Under the pieces are notes generated by a model. The model was not told the origin of the DNA. It saw nothing but the letters and a program-made list of their open reading frames with translations, and did not search any database. From assembly GCF_000004075.3 (NCBI RefSeq), contig NC_026661.2, positions 19,744,307 to 19,808,306 on the forward strand: a stretch of 64,000 bases of DNA, read 5' to 3'. This document shows, in pieces, positions 23,264-35,454 of this stretch. Source of the DNA: Cucumis sativus. Taxonomy: Eukaryota > Streptophyta > Magnoliopsida > Cucurbitales > Cucurbitaceae. The first letter of the stretch is position 1; every line of letters begins with the position of its first letter. Both the position numbers and the translations under genes were made by a program.

Positions 23264-23981
23264 TTGATGACGGTTCTGCAAAGGCACTTTGATCATTCTG
23301 GCTCTGTTTGAAAATTATGAGAAAAGCCAAACTACGTGGTGGGAGTGGAAATTATCTCGATCTATTGTGGCATAATTGATGTCATAACTCAATAAATAAT
23401 CAATAGATGTAGTTCTTTTTATCCTGTCATCGTTTTGTTTTTTTTTCCCTTCATTTTCCATGTGGTGTGGGATTCGGGGATCGGGATCAGGGTCAGGGCG
23501 GGGTTTTGTTTAATCCTATTGTGCTTGATCAGTATACTGGACTCGTCCTATTTTTGTGTTAAATATGCATAACTTGAAGCGTTAATTACCATTCCTTTTT
23601 TTCTTCTTTTCTTCTAAGCTCCATTGGCTTGCTAGAGCATCATTCTGTAGTACTTCTCGGATAATTGTGGAGTTTGACCTAAACAAGTTTTGGCTTTTAG
23701 ATGAACTACCCATTCCCTACCCCCCTCACCTCCAATGTCATCAATGTTCTTTCTCTTGCTTTTCCCACCTTTTTGACTTAAATTGTTTCAATTGAGCAAA
23801 AACTTTACAGCGTTTTCCCCTTCTGTCGTGTTCTTTCTCCATTTGTGATTCTGCATCAGGTTTCATAGACAGCAAAACCAATTCGATTCTGACTCAAGAT
23901 GCGGTTTACCACGATCAACCTCGCTTCCTCATTTGTAGCTCTAAAAGCACCACTCTTTTTTGCAAATGTGATTAAAATTTA

Positions 23982-24094
23982 AGTTATTTTTCAAGAATTG
24001 AGGCAATTTGTCAATATTTATCGATGGGAAGAATCAAGTTATTTTTCAAGGATTGGTGCAATTTGTCAATATTTATTAAGGATAGGAAGAATCT
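23982..24094. repeat. Two-copy tandem duplication, about 55-58 bp
   Basis: Unit 1 is 23982-24036 and unit 2 is 24037-24094. Both begin AGTTATTTTTCAAG and contain CAATTTGTCAATATTTAT, then a GGAAGAATC ending. They differ at several bases, so this is an old local duplication. Confidence 0.8.
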
Positions 24095-24276
24095 TGGGCG
24101 AGTGTTTATCATTGCCAGGAATTACTACATTTTGGATCTGCTTCAGACAAATTTTTGGGTCATTTTCCTGCAAAGTCGTTAATATTATTTTTTGACTTGG
24201 ATTAAAAGTTATATCTTTTATTGACATATTTAAATCTTCTGACATTTTGAGCTTCCTTAGGATGAACTATTAAAAC

Positions 24277-24352
24277 AATTGACCAAAAGGGTTGTGAAGT
24301 AATTGACCAATAAGGGTTGTGAAATAATTGACCAATAAGTTTTGTGTGAAAT
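24277..24352. repeat. Three-copy tandem repeat, 24-27 bp
   Basis: Units begin AATTGACCAA at 24277, 24301 and 24326 and continue with a GGGTTGTGAA-like segment. Copies two and three share AATTGACCAATAAG exactly. Confidence 0.8.
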
Positions 24353-25636
24353 GTAGAAAACTTGTGACAATTATCCCATTTTTGGTTATTGACAATTCAG
24401 GTTGGGAAAGGGACTGCCGAGGGGAATGAAAATTCTTTTTAGTGGGTAATTTCTAAAAACACAAACTTCTGCCTTGAAAGCCCAACAAGTTTATGGTATT
24501 TTTGTCCAAAGATGAACAAGAGATCTTTAGGTTAGTTTGATCAAGTTAATTTTTTTGTGGGAATCGTTTTTGCAAAATTTGAACAAAATAGACTTTGAGA
24601 TGATTTCAAGTGGACATGATAATATTCATAATAGGTTGTCTCCTCATTTTTATGGTAGGATAGGGCGAACAAATTAGTAGCCTAATCAATCTAATTGACG
24701 TAGGAAAAGTAATATATAAATTCCAAGATTGCAACAATAGAATCGAAATCCCAATCTAGTTTCCATCTTTTGATTCATGGAGGTATATAATTTCACTTAT
24801 CTAAGGTGGGTTTATCTTGCAAGTATTGATGCATGAAAATAGAGGGTGACAGATTCAAGGAAAAAAAAGTTCCAAAATGGAACTTTATGCATTTAGATTG
24901 GGACTAACACTCTTACTCTCCCTCGCTTGCAAGAAATCCGACACTTACCATTCTCAATCTTCACAATCCATCTCGATCTCCTTTCTTTATGTAATATTCA
25001 TCAATACAACATCTCCAATTTTTTCTTGCTTACTAGTGGGTAGAATTTAGTTAAGATCTAAGTAGCTCAAACCTCCCTCATTGCAATAGGAAGCATAATA
25101 TCAAAATTGCTAGTTAGTTGAATGGAAATCTATCTTCTAGTCTTCTGATCTAGATAATCCAAGTTCCACTCTTTACAATTTTATTCTCCCGTCAATAAAA
25201 GTGTCTCATTGCAACGTTCCAATAGCCATCGACATCTATGGAAGGAAGTTAGGAGAGCAAAAGAAACAAAAAAAAGAAGGGATAATTGTGTAGTTTTGGT
25301 TGGTAACGTAAGGTAGAAGAAAATCTTAAAAGTTAGAAAAATTGGAGAAAAACAATGTTTGGGATAATGATTCCATATCAAAATTCTCATTATTTTTTGG
25401 GATAGAAAAAGAAAACTCCAAACATTCTTAGAATTAATTGGTTAATGGAATTATTGGAGAACTCATTCGGAATCGTAAATGGGAACATTGTGGGGGAGGC
25501 AGTTATCCCGGTGAAGGCGTAACTTATTGGGGCATCCAAACACTACTCAGATCCGAATCCAGACGACAATTGAAGCGTTGTCGGCGGTGAAGGTCTCAAT
25601 GCTCCACCTAACTTAACTTACCAATATATAATCAAA

Positions 25637-25738
25637 ATGAAAAACGACAAGTCGTTGACGAAACTTATGGCTGCGTTCCGATTGGATGAAGGCAAGTTGA
25701 AGGGGATCGGATCCTCCCTTTTCCGGCGGCTGCGGTGA
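25637..25738 (+). other. Small ORF, 33 codons, in a GC-richer island (unassigned)
   Basis: ATG at 25637, stop TGA at 25736-25738. The predicted peptide is basic and starts MKNDKSLTKLMAAFRLDEG. It lies in a roughly 300-bp island that is clearly richer in G+C than the surrounding 12 kb, with ATATATAA just upstream. The opposite strand also has an ORF here (ATG at 25744, Pro/Gln-rich start MPSPQPPEKGG) that runs into a GTAAGT donor-like site. Either could be a first exon, a decayed gene piece or chance. No family was recognised. Confidence 0.2.
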
Positions 25739-28129
25739 GGGCATTATTTTAGATTTTAAAATTGGCATCTCAATTATTATTTGAATTTCTCTGTTTTTAT
25801 AAGCATATGTTCTACATTCCTTTTTAAAAAAAAAAAAGAAAACACAGAATATTCTTTAATAATACATATTTTCCATTTTCAACTTGTCTTTCACCTTAAC
25901 ATACACATCATTTTTATGTTATATAAATGTATGATCTGATCATGAGTCATGGCCCTCTAATTTTCCTTTTTAGGTGATGGATTGCGATGTGTTAGTTTCT
26001 TTTCAAATGCATGATCTTTATGCATTATTTTACATTATCAAACTTTATGATCAGATTATGGATATATATGTATGTATATATATATATATATTAGGGAGAT
26101 TGTTTAATTATATCACACTACTTTTCTTAAAAAGCCACTCCTTTTTTCCCCCTCTCCTCAAGTCTATTTTTAAAATGATTGTAAAGTTAAAAAAAAGTTG
26201 TTTGATATGTGTTCTTAGGAGGGAGGTGAGTGAGAAGGTAACTGGGTTATATAATTAAGGGAATAAACATGATAATGTTAGAACAATATAGTGTTAAAGT
26301 CGTTATAAATTTGTAGTACATATTCGTTTGGGTGAATCCAAAAGCAAAGATATGAGTATAAATTTATATTAAGGTCGATTATAAATGTTGGTGGGAAATA
26401 ATGTAATATGGGTGAACTAATTAAGTTTACCAAACTTAACTTATTGTTTAGTAAAAGGATATATTAAACTTGTGAAAGTAAGTATAAGGTTCTTACAAGT
26501 CACATTTGTTGTTGTGATTAATTAGTGGTCACTCCACTTACCTTACAAATGTCATCTCATTCCATTTGAAAGCAATAATGTTTAGTTCAAGAAACGTTAA
26601 ATAAAATAAAATTAGTTGTGTTTAGATGATCAAATATTGTTTTTCAAAATCCAAAATTATAGGAAAAACCCAACCATTTTTATTTATTTATTTATATTTT
26701 AAAGAGCTTTGATTGAAAAAGGAAAATACCAACTCCCAAATATAAAAAGGTAATATGAATAAGACTTAAAATAATATAATTTAGTTTCATAATTGGAAAA
26801 ACGTAGAGAACACCCCTTTGAAGAAATTACAACCCAACAAGAAACCATTTCTCAAAAGAAACATTATAATAATAGAAAACAGTTTGGACTTTCATCCTTT
26901 TTTATTCTTTTATTTTCTTTTTTTGTCATATTTAATTTTCGTTCATTTTAATTATTTTTTCCTAAAAAAGGCTACAAAAACACTCTCACTCAACTTTATT
27001 CTATACTTGTATAACATATTTTCATACACTTTGTTTTTTCTTCCACATAAATTATTAATATTTAGATGATAAAACTACAAGTAATGATGTTGAAATAAGC
27101 AGAAAAATAACCAAAAATTAAAAATTATTATTACGATTTAATGAAATTTGTTTTGTTGTATATGTAATTTGATAAACTAATCAAGAATCAAATCTTTTAT
27201 AAAAACTATAAAGATTAAGTCGTTATATAATAGGTATGGAATTTTTTAACTATACAGATCAAAATTATTACAAATATTTGACAGTTTAATTTAGGGAAAA
27301 AAGAGAAGAGAGGGTTAAAATAATTTGTAGGCAAGAATAGTTTTAAAAAAAATGATATGAATGGGGACGAAAAGTATGATGATAAGGCCACGTTTGGAAG
27401 TGCTTACCGACTTTATGATATATATTATATATTATAATGAGAAACACTTTTGGCTTTGGTTGCATTTCCCCAATCTTAGTTGTAATTAATTTTTGTCTTT
27501 TTGTGACATAGGAAATGTATTTGGTTCTTAATTATTTGAACGAACGAAAGAAAGAGAGGAAGAAAACAAACCATTTTCTTTCCCAAATCTATGGTCCAAT
27601 TTCCATTTTTCATGAATCCACTTTCCTTTTTCATTCTCTGGTTTCATCTCTTTAAAAGCCATCTTTTGGATTTATTTTCCCTCTTGACCTCTTTTTCAAC
27701 TTCAAATTTGGTGTCTAATCAATTCTCATTACTACCTTTTAACCTTTCTTTTAAATTATCTAAAAACTTTAATAACAACTTAAATTTAATATTTATAAAA
27801 TCTAGTTATTATGTACTAGGAAAGATATAAAATTAAAAATTAGGGTTTATTAAATTTTCAATGGTTCAAACAAATCATTTTTATTAGAGTTGTAAAGTGT
27901 AGTGAATGTGAAATAACTAATAAATTGAAACAAATAAAATCACAACCATATATTGTATCATATAGGGAGACATGATCATATGATAGAGTTAGTTGGATGG
28001 ATTAGAATAAGGTTAAATAGTTTTAATTTGAGCAAAAGTTAAACATGATTGAGTTAGTAGCTAGATAATTATTATATTTACTATTATTTGTTTCTTTCAT
28101 TTTCTTAATACATTTATTTAAGATGCGGA

Positions 28130-28370
28130 TTGTATATCGCCACGACATTCTCTTTTTTAAAATATTACATTACATATAACTACGAGATTGTTCAGATCCA
28201 TCTTTTATAATATATGTATTGTTAGGTCCACACACACAAAGTTCTATACGTAACCTATCGATATGAGGTGGAGAGAAATAATATTATAATCAAATATCTC
28301 TAATAAAAAAGAGCTCAAGTTGTTATGTAATTAGGGTAAATTTTTATCGTTGGAATATAACATGAAATCA
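28130..28370. repeat. Dispersed repeat, copy 1 of a direct pair
   Basis: Matches 28850-29075 at an offset of 704-710 bp in the same orientation. Shared blocks include GAAATAATATTATAATCA, AAAAAAGAGCTCAAGTTGT (GAACTC in copy 2) and GAGATTNTTNAGATC. Both copies are diverged; the family was not identified. Confidence 0.6.
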
Positions 28371-28849
28371 AATATGAAATATGAACAATAAAAATTATAT
28401 AATGATTTTGTTTAGAATCTTTGCATAAAAAATGAATTTTTAAAAAAAGATTAAAGGAGGTGTAATAACCATTTTAATTTTATTAAGCTAAACAAATAAT
28501 AGTTTGATAAACACAACACACAAGAGATTATAATAGTAAAAAGTAGTTCGGTCAAAATATAATAGTGGTAAAGTTCGAAAACCAAATTTATCTTATCGGA
28601 TTCATTTCTTCGGATGGAGTTAAATTATGCTAAAATATTATTTAAGTTATAATAACACGACATAAAAATATTGAAAATAAAATGATATGAAAGTTTAAAG
28701 TCTTATATTAATAATATAAAAAAAAAAACGTTAAAAGTTTACTTTATTTAATTTGATAACTATTGAATAAATTAAACTTTTTAGATTTGATTTACTATTT
28801 CCTTTCTATATTTTAAATAAGGTTTTACTTTAGATCTGAACTCAAAGAT

Positions 28850-29075
28850 ATTAATATAAGATTTAGCATTTCAAAATATAACGTGACATATAAGTCAGAG
28901 ATTATTTAGATCTCCAATTTACACGACCTATACTTGGGTCCAAAGCACGAGTAGTGTAGGTAAGATATTGATATTAAATAAAAAGAAATAATATTATAAT
29001 CACATACTTTTTATAAAAAAGAACTCAAGTTGTGATGTTAAGTTAAAATTGTGGTTTAGATATAAAGCATGAAGG
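28850..29075. repeat. Dispersed repeat, copy 2 of a direct pair
   Basis: See copy 1 at 28130-28370. Alignment holds best over the AGAAATAATATTATAATCA block (28984) and the GAACTCAAGTTGTGATGT block (29021). Confidence 0.6.
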
Positions 29076-29936
29076 TCATTTAAATACACTACTACTATAT
29101 AGTACTATGAGATGGACAGAAAAATAATATTTAATTGCATCATATTTAAATCAATACTTTAACCCTAAAATTTAAAGTAAATTCAATATTACTTTTCAAC
29201 TATTATTACCTCAAAAAATAAATAGTCAAATGCCTTGTTCACAAAATATTTTCATAAGAACATGGACAATTTTATAAAATAAATTCCAAGGTACCCTTGA
29301 ATTCACTATTGTTTTTTCTTATAAAAAAAGGTAACATATTAAATTTGAAATGTGGGTTGATGAGTGTATCTAATTATATAGTTGAAATTTGAAAAGGATT
29401 CACTAATTTAATTACTTGTTATTGTTAATATTAAATTAATTGGTTCAGATTGTAGTTAGTGACAAAAGAAGAATGGGGTGACGTAAGCTTCTCAATCTCT
29501 AATTTTGCTCTTAAGGCTTTGTATCCCATTGTACGGACATTGATACAGATGATGTCATCCAACTATTTTAAATACCACTTCATCAATATCTCTTATTTTT
29601 TAAATATATGATCATTTAAATTATTTTTAAATTAAGTATTACTGTTTTTCTTTTTTCTTTTTTTTTGTGTTATTGATAAATTATATTTGACTTTTGATTA
29701 ATTAAATAAATTGCTTTAGCTACACTACCAAGTTAGTATAAAATTATTCACTAATTACACAATGAGCTTCCTTTTAATATTACACTAAAACCAAAATTTT
29801 AATTTATTTCCTATTTTTTTTATTAATGTAAGAATCATGAGTAAATTAAAATAGGGGTCTATTTTTAAAAAAAAACTTAATATAATTAATTTCAATAAAC
29901 TCAAAACAAAGCCTTCAAAATTTTTTTAAAAAAAAC

Positions 29937-30500
29937 TGTTGAATAGAGAAATTTTAGATTAATAACAAATTGCCACGTCATTTAGCTGATTAAAGGTACA
30001 AATAATTAAATTTGTAACTAACTAAAATAATTGATATGTGTCCCGAATTAAACCATAAATTGGTCAATTTTGATAATGCCACATGTATTATAACTACCAA
30101 ATTAATTATTTTGATTGAATTAAATATTATTTACTTTGGTTTAAGTTGAATCCAAAAATAAGCTTAATTGAGCTCAACAGTTAAATATGACTCAAATCCA
30201 TGTGGTTAAGTTCATAACGTTCCCTACAGAACTTTATAAATAGAATAGTTCTCCTCGTTTGTAAGGGTTGGAAATTTTTTACTCCATAAAGTTTAGAGAG
30301 AATTCACCAAATAACTAGAAGAATCTATGATTCCTGAAGTTGATTGCCCTCGAAGATTGAAGCTCATTTAAAGATATAAGTTTTCTTCTAATACTTCAAC
30401 TTTAAGAACATCATGTGCTCCGTTTTCTCCAAATCAAGCGTAAACATCACATTAAATCAACAAAAATACAACATCAACTCAAGTTCAACGAAAACCTTAT
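29937..30500 (+). mobile_element. Possible solo LTR remnant (fossil)
   Basis: A segment of about 560 bp has a good TATA box (TTTATAAATAG, 30233-30243) with no gene downstream. It is followed by a leader-like stretch with GGTTGGAAATTTTTTACTCC and GTTTAGAGAGAATTCACC, the kind of U3-R-U5 layout seen in plant LTRs. No internal retroelement coding sequence adjoins it, so it would be a decayed solo LTR. Ends are approximate, the TG...CA termini and target-site duplication are not established, and the superfamily is unknown. Confidence 0.3.
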
Positions 30501-31820
30501 GCAAACAATAACCATAAAAAAATTAGGCACATAAATAATAATTTAGATATTTAAAAAAATTGAGTCATTTTAAAAGTATTATAAATATGACTTTGAGAAT
30601 ATTTCTGATAGAGTTTTAGAAGAATGAACAATAGGTCAACGAAGAAACGGTAAATATATACATATATACGTTACAAGTTAGGTGAATTTTTTTGACAATA
30701 TATTATTAATTAGACTAATTTTTAATTTAAATAAACTCTTTCAATGGTATTAATAAATATCTGTCAAGTACTAGAGGTGGGGAGTAGAGTTATTGATACA
30801 TACATACACACACACACATATATATATAACTTAAAAATATCACTTAATACTAAACAAAATAAACATCAGTTAATATCGACAGTATCATATTAAATAAAAA
30901 ATATTAGACATCACTTAAAAAAATTGAATTTTCAGTACCTTATAAACAAATCGCAAAGTAACATTTAAATATTAGGAAAGACTAAAAATAATCATAATTT
31001 TTTTTTATAAAGAATTGGATTATTTAATTACACAAGGCGTAAAAAACGTGATAATTTTGTAAACATAAATAATATGAATTTGACCATAAACAAATTATAT
31101 ATAGTTAATTAGATGGTAATTAAAATTATAAGAAGAAAAATTGAAAAGATAGTAAATGGTCGCATTAAGTTGGCTAAACTGCCCTCTCTGACTTTATATT
31201 TAATTTTATTATAATGTTTTTTGTTTCACCTTTGATTTATTTTTAATTTTATGCCTTGATGTCTCTTTCTTTTAAAAAGTTGAATAAAACAAGGAATTAA
31301 AATACATATATTTCTTCCATAGGTTGAATTCCAAACCTTGAAACCGCTTTTAAAGATTAGCGGTTTTGTTGACTTTAGTTGTCAAAGTCCTTCAAGGATC
31401 ACACACCACATTTTATAACCTTTTTTATTTTCACTATTAAATTCCACTTCAAACCTACAAGTAAGTAATATATATTAAACGCCCAAATTGGCTTTTGCCC
31501 TTTTTTTGGGTAACAACGTTTGTTTTAAAGCTTCATTTATTTTTAAATATAACACCCCATAAATTGTATACTTTTAATCATTCTATTCTTTTTTTATTAT
31601 AATAAACATCATAAATTTTGACACGAGCTTAACTAGATTCACATAAATATATAGTTCGAATCTAATAATATTTAGAGTGGTTTTATAATTTTCTACGATT
31701 TTATTTTTATGCACTATTAATCAGTAGAGATAATTTAATAACATTTAACTAAATAATATATTGAATTGATAAATTAAAACTCTGAAAGGATGAATGTTGG
31801 CATGACAAAAAAAACAAAAT

Positions 31821-31880
31821 AAAATAAGACTTGAGTTAGCTTTATTAATCACAAAATAAGACTTGAGTTAGCTTTATTAG
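31821..31880. repeat. 32-bp tandem duplication
   Basis: Two nearly identical units starting AAAATAAGACTTGAGTTAGC, at 31821 and 31853. The near identity points to a recent duplication. Confidence 0.85.
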
Positions 31881-32691
31881 CTCATTTTGTTAATTGACTA
31901 TATTAATTAGATTAAGTTCCTACGTGTCTATTTGGGGAAAATTTTATAAATATTTTTACTAATCATATTTTTAAGAACAAAGCCTTAGTAATTTCACCAT
32001 AAATAAATAATTATATTTTCCACTAAGAGAAATTACAGTTTTGCCCTCGTCGATTTGATTCGATCTCTGTGGATATAAATTTTCGCTCTAATATAAAATT
32101 CTATGGAGAGAAAATAAATAACAATATTGTACTTTTTTTCATTTTTAATAATTTTAACCTTTCCTAAAAAATAATTTATTAGTTTAAATTTAAGTGAGAT
32201 ATGACGATACTTATCGACATTTGTGAAAAATATTAAAATAAGCTCAATAGAAAAACATTAATATTAAAGTGATTTTTCCGATAAATTTTTACTCTATTTT
32301 AAATTTTATTGAATTAAAAGTAAGTTTTATGTTTCTTGAAATACTCGTTTCTAAAATTTTCCATTTAAAACGTAATATGAGTTTATTAATATTAATTTAT
32401 GTATAGAGTCCCTTTCTTCGATTTAAAGTCCAAAAGGTAGACACATAAGAGTCATTAGTATAACATAGTTAAAGAGAAAAAAAAAAGTATAATATATGTA
32501 TAAAGATATTAAAATAAAATTGAATGAATAAAAATTTCATGTAGGTACTATATAAGATTTAAAAAAGACTTTGTGTTATAACATTATTATTAATTATATG
32601 AACTAGTTGCCCCTTTCAATGAATGCCCAATTTGTTCATAATAACTTTAGTTGACTTCTAATTTTAAAGTCAACACCTAGTTATTATAGTG

Positions 32692-32692
32692 A

Positions 32693-32727
<35 letters not shown>
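32692..32727. repeat. (AT)n microsatellite
   Basis: About 17 uninterrupted AT dinucleotides; probably length-variable. Confidence 0.95.
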
Positions 32728-32728
<1 letters not shown>

Positions 32729-35454
32729 TAACAAACATTATGCCCTTTCCTTTAATTAATCCCACTTTAATTAATAATACTTAAAAGAAGACTCTACTTT
32801 TGTTTTCACTTCTATATTCATTAAATCTCAATTGATGATATTACTTCTATTATTGCAACATTTTGAATTTGAATCAATAACATTCAACACACGTTAACAT
32901 AATAATTAAACATTGCTTTTAGAAATGTACATGTTAAAGTTTGTTTCATTTCAGTGACCCTAATTGAAATTATGTTGAGTTAATACATTTTCATGCAAGC
33001 TATGAGCACTTTTATGACTAAACCAATACTCCTTTTCTTTTCTTTGGGAATTAGTACTTCTATGTTAAATGCTTTTCTCAAGCTTTATTTTAATATTTCA
33101 ATGTTATTTTCAACCCCCTTTTTTTTTATCTACTTCACCCATATTTTCATGGATTGGTTTGACCATTTTTGAGTTAATCACAATGAATAATTTTGTTTAA
33201 TTGGTTTCACTAGTTGAATTTTTAGATCATTCCAAAATATAAACATAAATACAATACAAACTTTAATGGTAGACATTAATATAAATATAATTTGACTAAT
33301 CTACTCCTTAAAGCTTAGAATTGAATTCAATGATTTGAATGTTTTAAGGGAAGGTGTTAAATTTGACAAACTACAAGAGGAAAAAACCAAAAAAGAAAGA
33401 GAGGGATAGGAAATAATGAGTGATATTATTGTAGCATTGATTCTGGTTTAGGTAATCTTCTTGAGCATAATGAATGGAAGGGGTTGAGAAGTATTGACTT
33501 TAGAAATGGGAACTCGGAGGGTGACTCGCCGAGTTAGATAATATTTGGATGTATACAAAGCATCAATGTCCTTATCCATTTTGAGAAGGCATATTTCATT
33601 TTCAAACTTTATGAGAAAGTAAAGATTTTTTTTTTTCTCTTTATACAAGAAAATTTCTAAGCATAGTGTTGTACAAGCCAAGTCGGCTAGGGCAAATTTA
33701 TTAGGAGTATCATTTAATTCAAAATATCTCTTCTTTTTTCATTCAGTCTTATCCTCCTATTTTCATCGTTTTTGTCTTTTACTTCAAAGTCTTGTTCATA
33801 CGAGATAATTTCGAGTATTATTATGGTATATGATTCTCATTCATAACTTACTATAAATTAAAGTAGCGCGTTTAAGAATCATGTGGAGTTCATAAATATT
33901 GAATTAATAAATCATTTGATGAATTATCAAATGATGAATGGAAGTAGTACGTACTACGATAGTATTATATATTTTTTTAATTTACTATTATCCATGAGAT
34001 GTAACCACAAAAAAATTAACGTGATAAGTTAGTGCAATCATGATAGTATTGAATTGTTTTATTTATGGTTGTTCTCAAAGTGGATGAGTTTAACCTTGTC
34101 CTAATAAGTGAATTGATATTAGTTGTAATTTATCATCGTTCGGTCTAATCCGTTTTTTTAACCAAATCGTCATTGAATCGATTATGATTGGTATAGTGAA
34201 TGATGAAACGGACATCAACGGTTGATGAAGACATATTTCTAAAACGTAAATAATAAGCAAAAAGAAAATTACAAGGGTAAATATATTATAGACATTTAAA
34301 CATATTTTAAAAGGTTAAAATATTTATTTATTTTATGAATAAAATTCACCAAATTCCAAATTGATCAAATAATATCTTAAAATTTCTACAATTCAACTTT
34401 ATGGACTATTAAAATCACTATATGATTAAAATTGAATGCTTAGTAGCTTATTCTTCAAAATAGTAATAATAATAATAAATGTGTTTGGCTTATTACCGAA
34501 GTAAAAATAATTTCATGTATTTAAAAATAATAGGAGTATTTACTCAGCTTAAATACTGCAATTAAGACTTCAAGAAATTCTTTTAGTTTTATTTTATCCA
34601 AACTACGGATATTACACAAATTTATCTTCCTCTTCTTCTTTTTTCTCTTTTTTTTTCATTTGTAATGAACTTAATACATAATAATTATATGAATAAATAA
34701 ATGTATTAACATCAAACTTCATAGTTCCAAATATTGTTTATTAGTTGAAGTGTTTAATTTAATACATTAGCCACTCAAATTCACGAGAATGTCTTACTAC
34801 AAAAATTCAATCATAAATTTTAATTCTTTTTAAGTATTCATAAATCTAATAATGACGTTTTTCTTATAAAAATGAAAATAAATAAATAAATAAATCGAAC
34901 GCGCTATATTTTTATTTAGAATAAAACTATGTCAAAAACACGAGGGGGCGGAGAATGACCATTTTGGTCAACGAAAATATGATGTCACCGAGTAGATTCC
35001 CTCTCAATGTATTGGCATTTTTGGTAATAAACTTTAAATTTCAAGGGTATTCATCAAACCTTAACCCGTTAAATATATGCACAGGTGGCTCTAAAGGATA
35101 TCGCCACTTTCTTCTTTCTTTTTTTCTTCAAACCTTCAACTGATAGTGGAGCTTCTTCAGTATATGAATTTATCAATCAATTTGCTTCTGTTTTTCTCTC
35201 ACTCAATTCATTTCTTTACCTTTGGAACTGTCTTTTGTTTGAATCTTTCAAGTTTATGAGGTGAGAAGATCATTTGGAAATGGATTGAAAATGGTTTTTT
35301 GTTCTTGGATTATGCTCACTCTTGTGTTTTTTTCTATGCTGTCTTTGCAGAATTGGAGTTTGGTTTTGTTGAATTCATCTTACTTCTCATCTGGGTTTCA
35401 TTTGAGAACAGTTTTTTTGTGGATTGGAATTTTGTCCAACGGTTTAGAGACATT

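Larger units (their letters stand above)
23264..35260. other. 12-kb gene-free AT-rich region
   Basis: The first few hundred bases are 3' UTR of the SURP gene. The rest is strongly AT-rich with poly(A)/poly(T) runs and no open frame having coding character over a useful length. It holds the tandem duplications at 23982-24094 and 24277-24352, a GC-richer island at 25437-25745, diverged direct repeats at 28.1 and 28.9 kb, a possible LTR at about 30 kb, a 32-bp tandem duplication at 31821 and an (AT)n tract at 32692. The minus-strand frame 33448-33681 (77 codons) has no recognisable family. I saw no tRNA, rRNA or conserved protein gene. Confidence 0.5.

Noticed and set aside
24001-24352. Short direct repeats considered as a CRISPR-like array
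   Set aside because: The context is a plant nuclear genome, units are contiguous with no spacers, and copies are few and diverged.
33448-33681. 77-codon minus-strand frame ending in LKKIT
   Set aside because: No recognisable family, no clear promoter or splice pattern; treated as chance until a homologue or transcript is shown.
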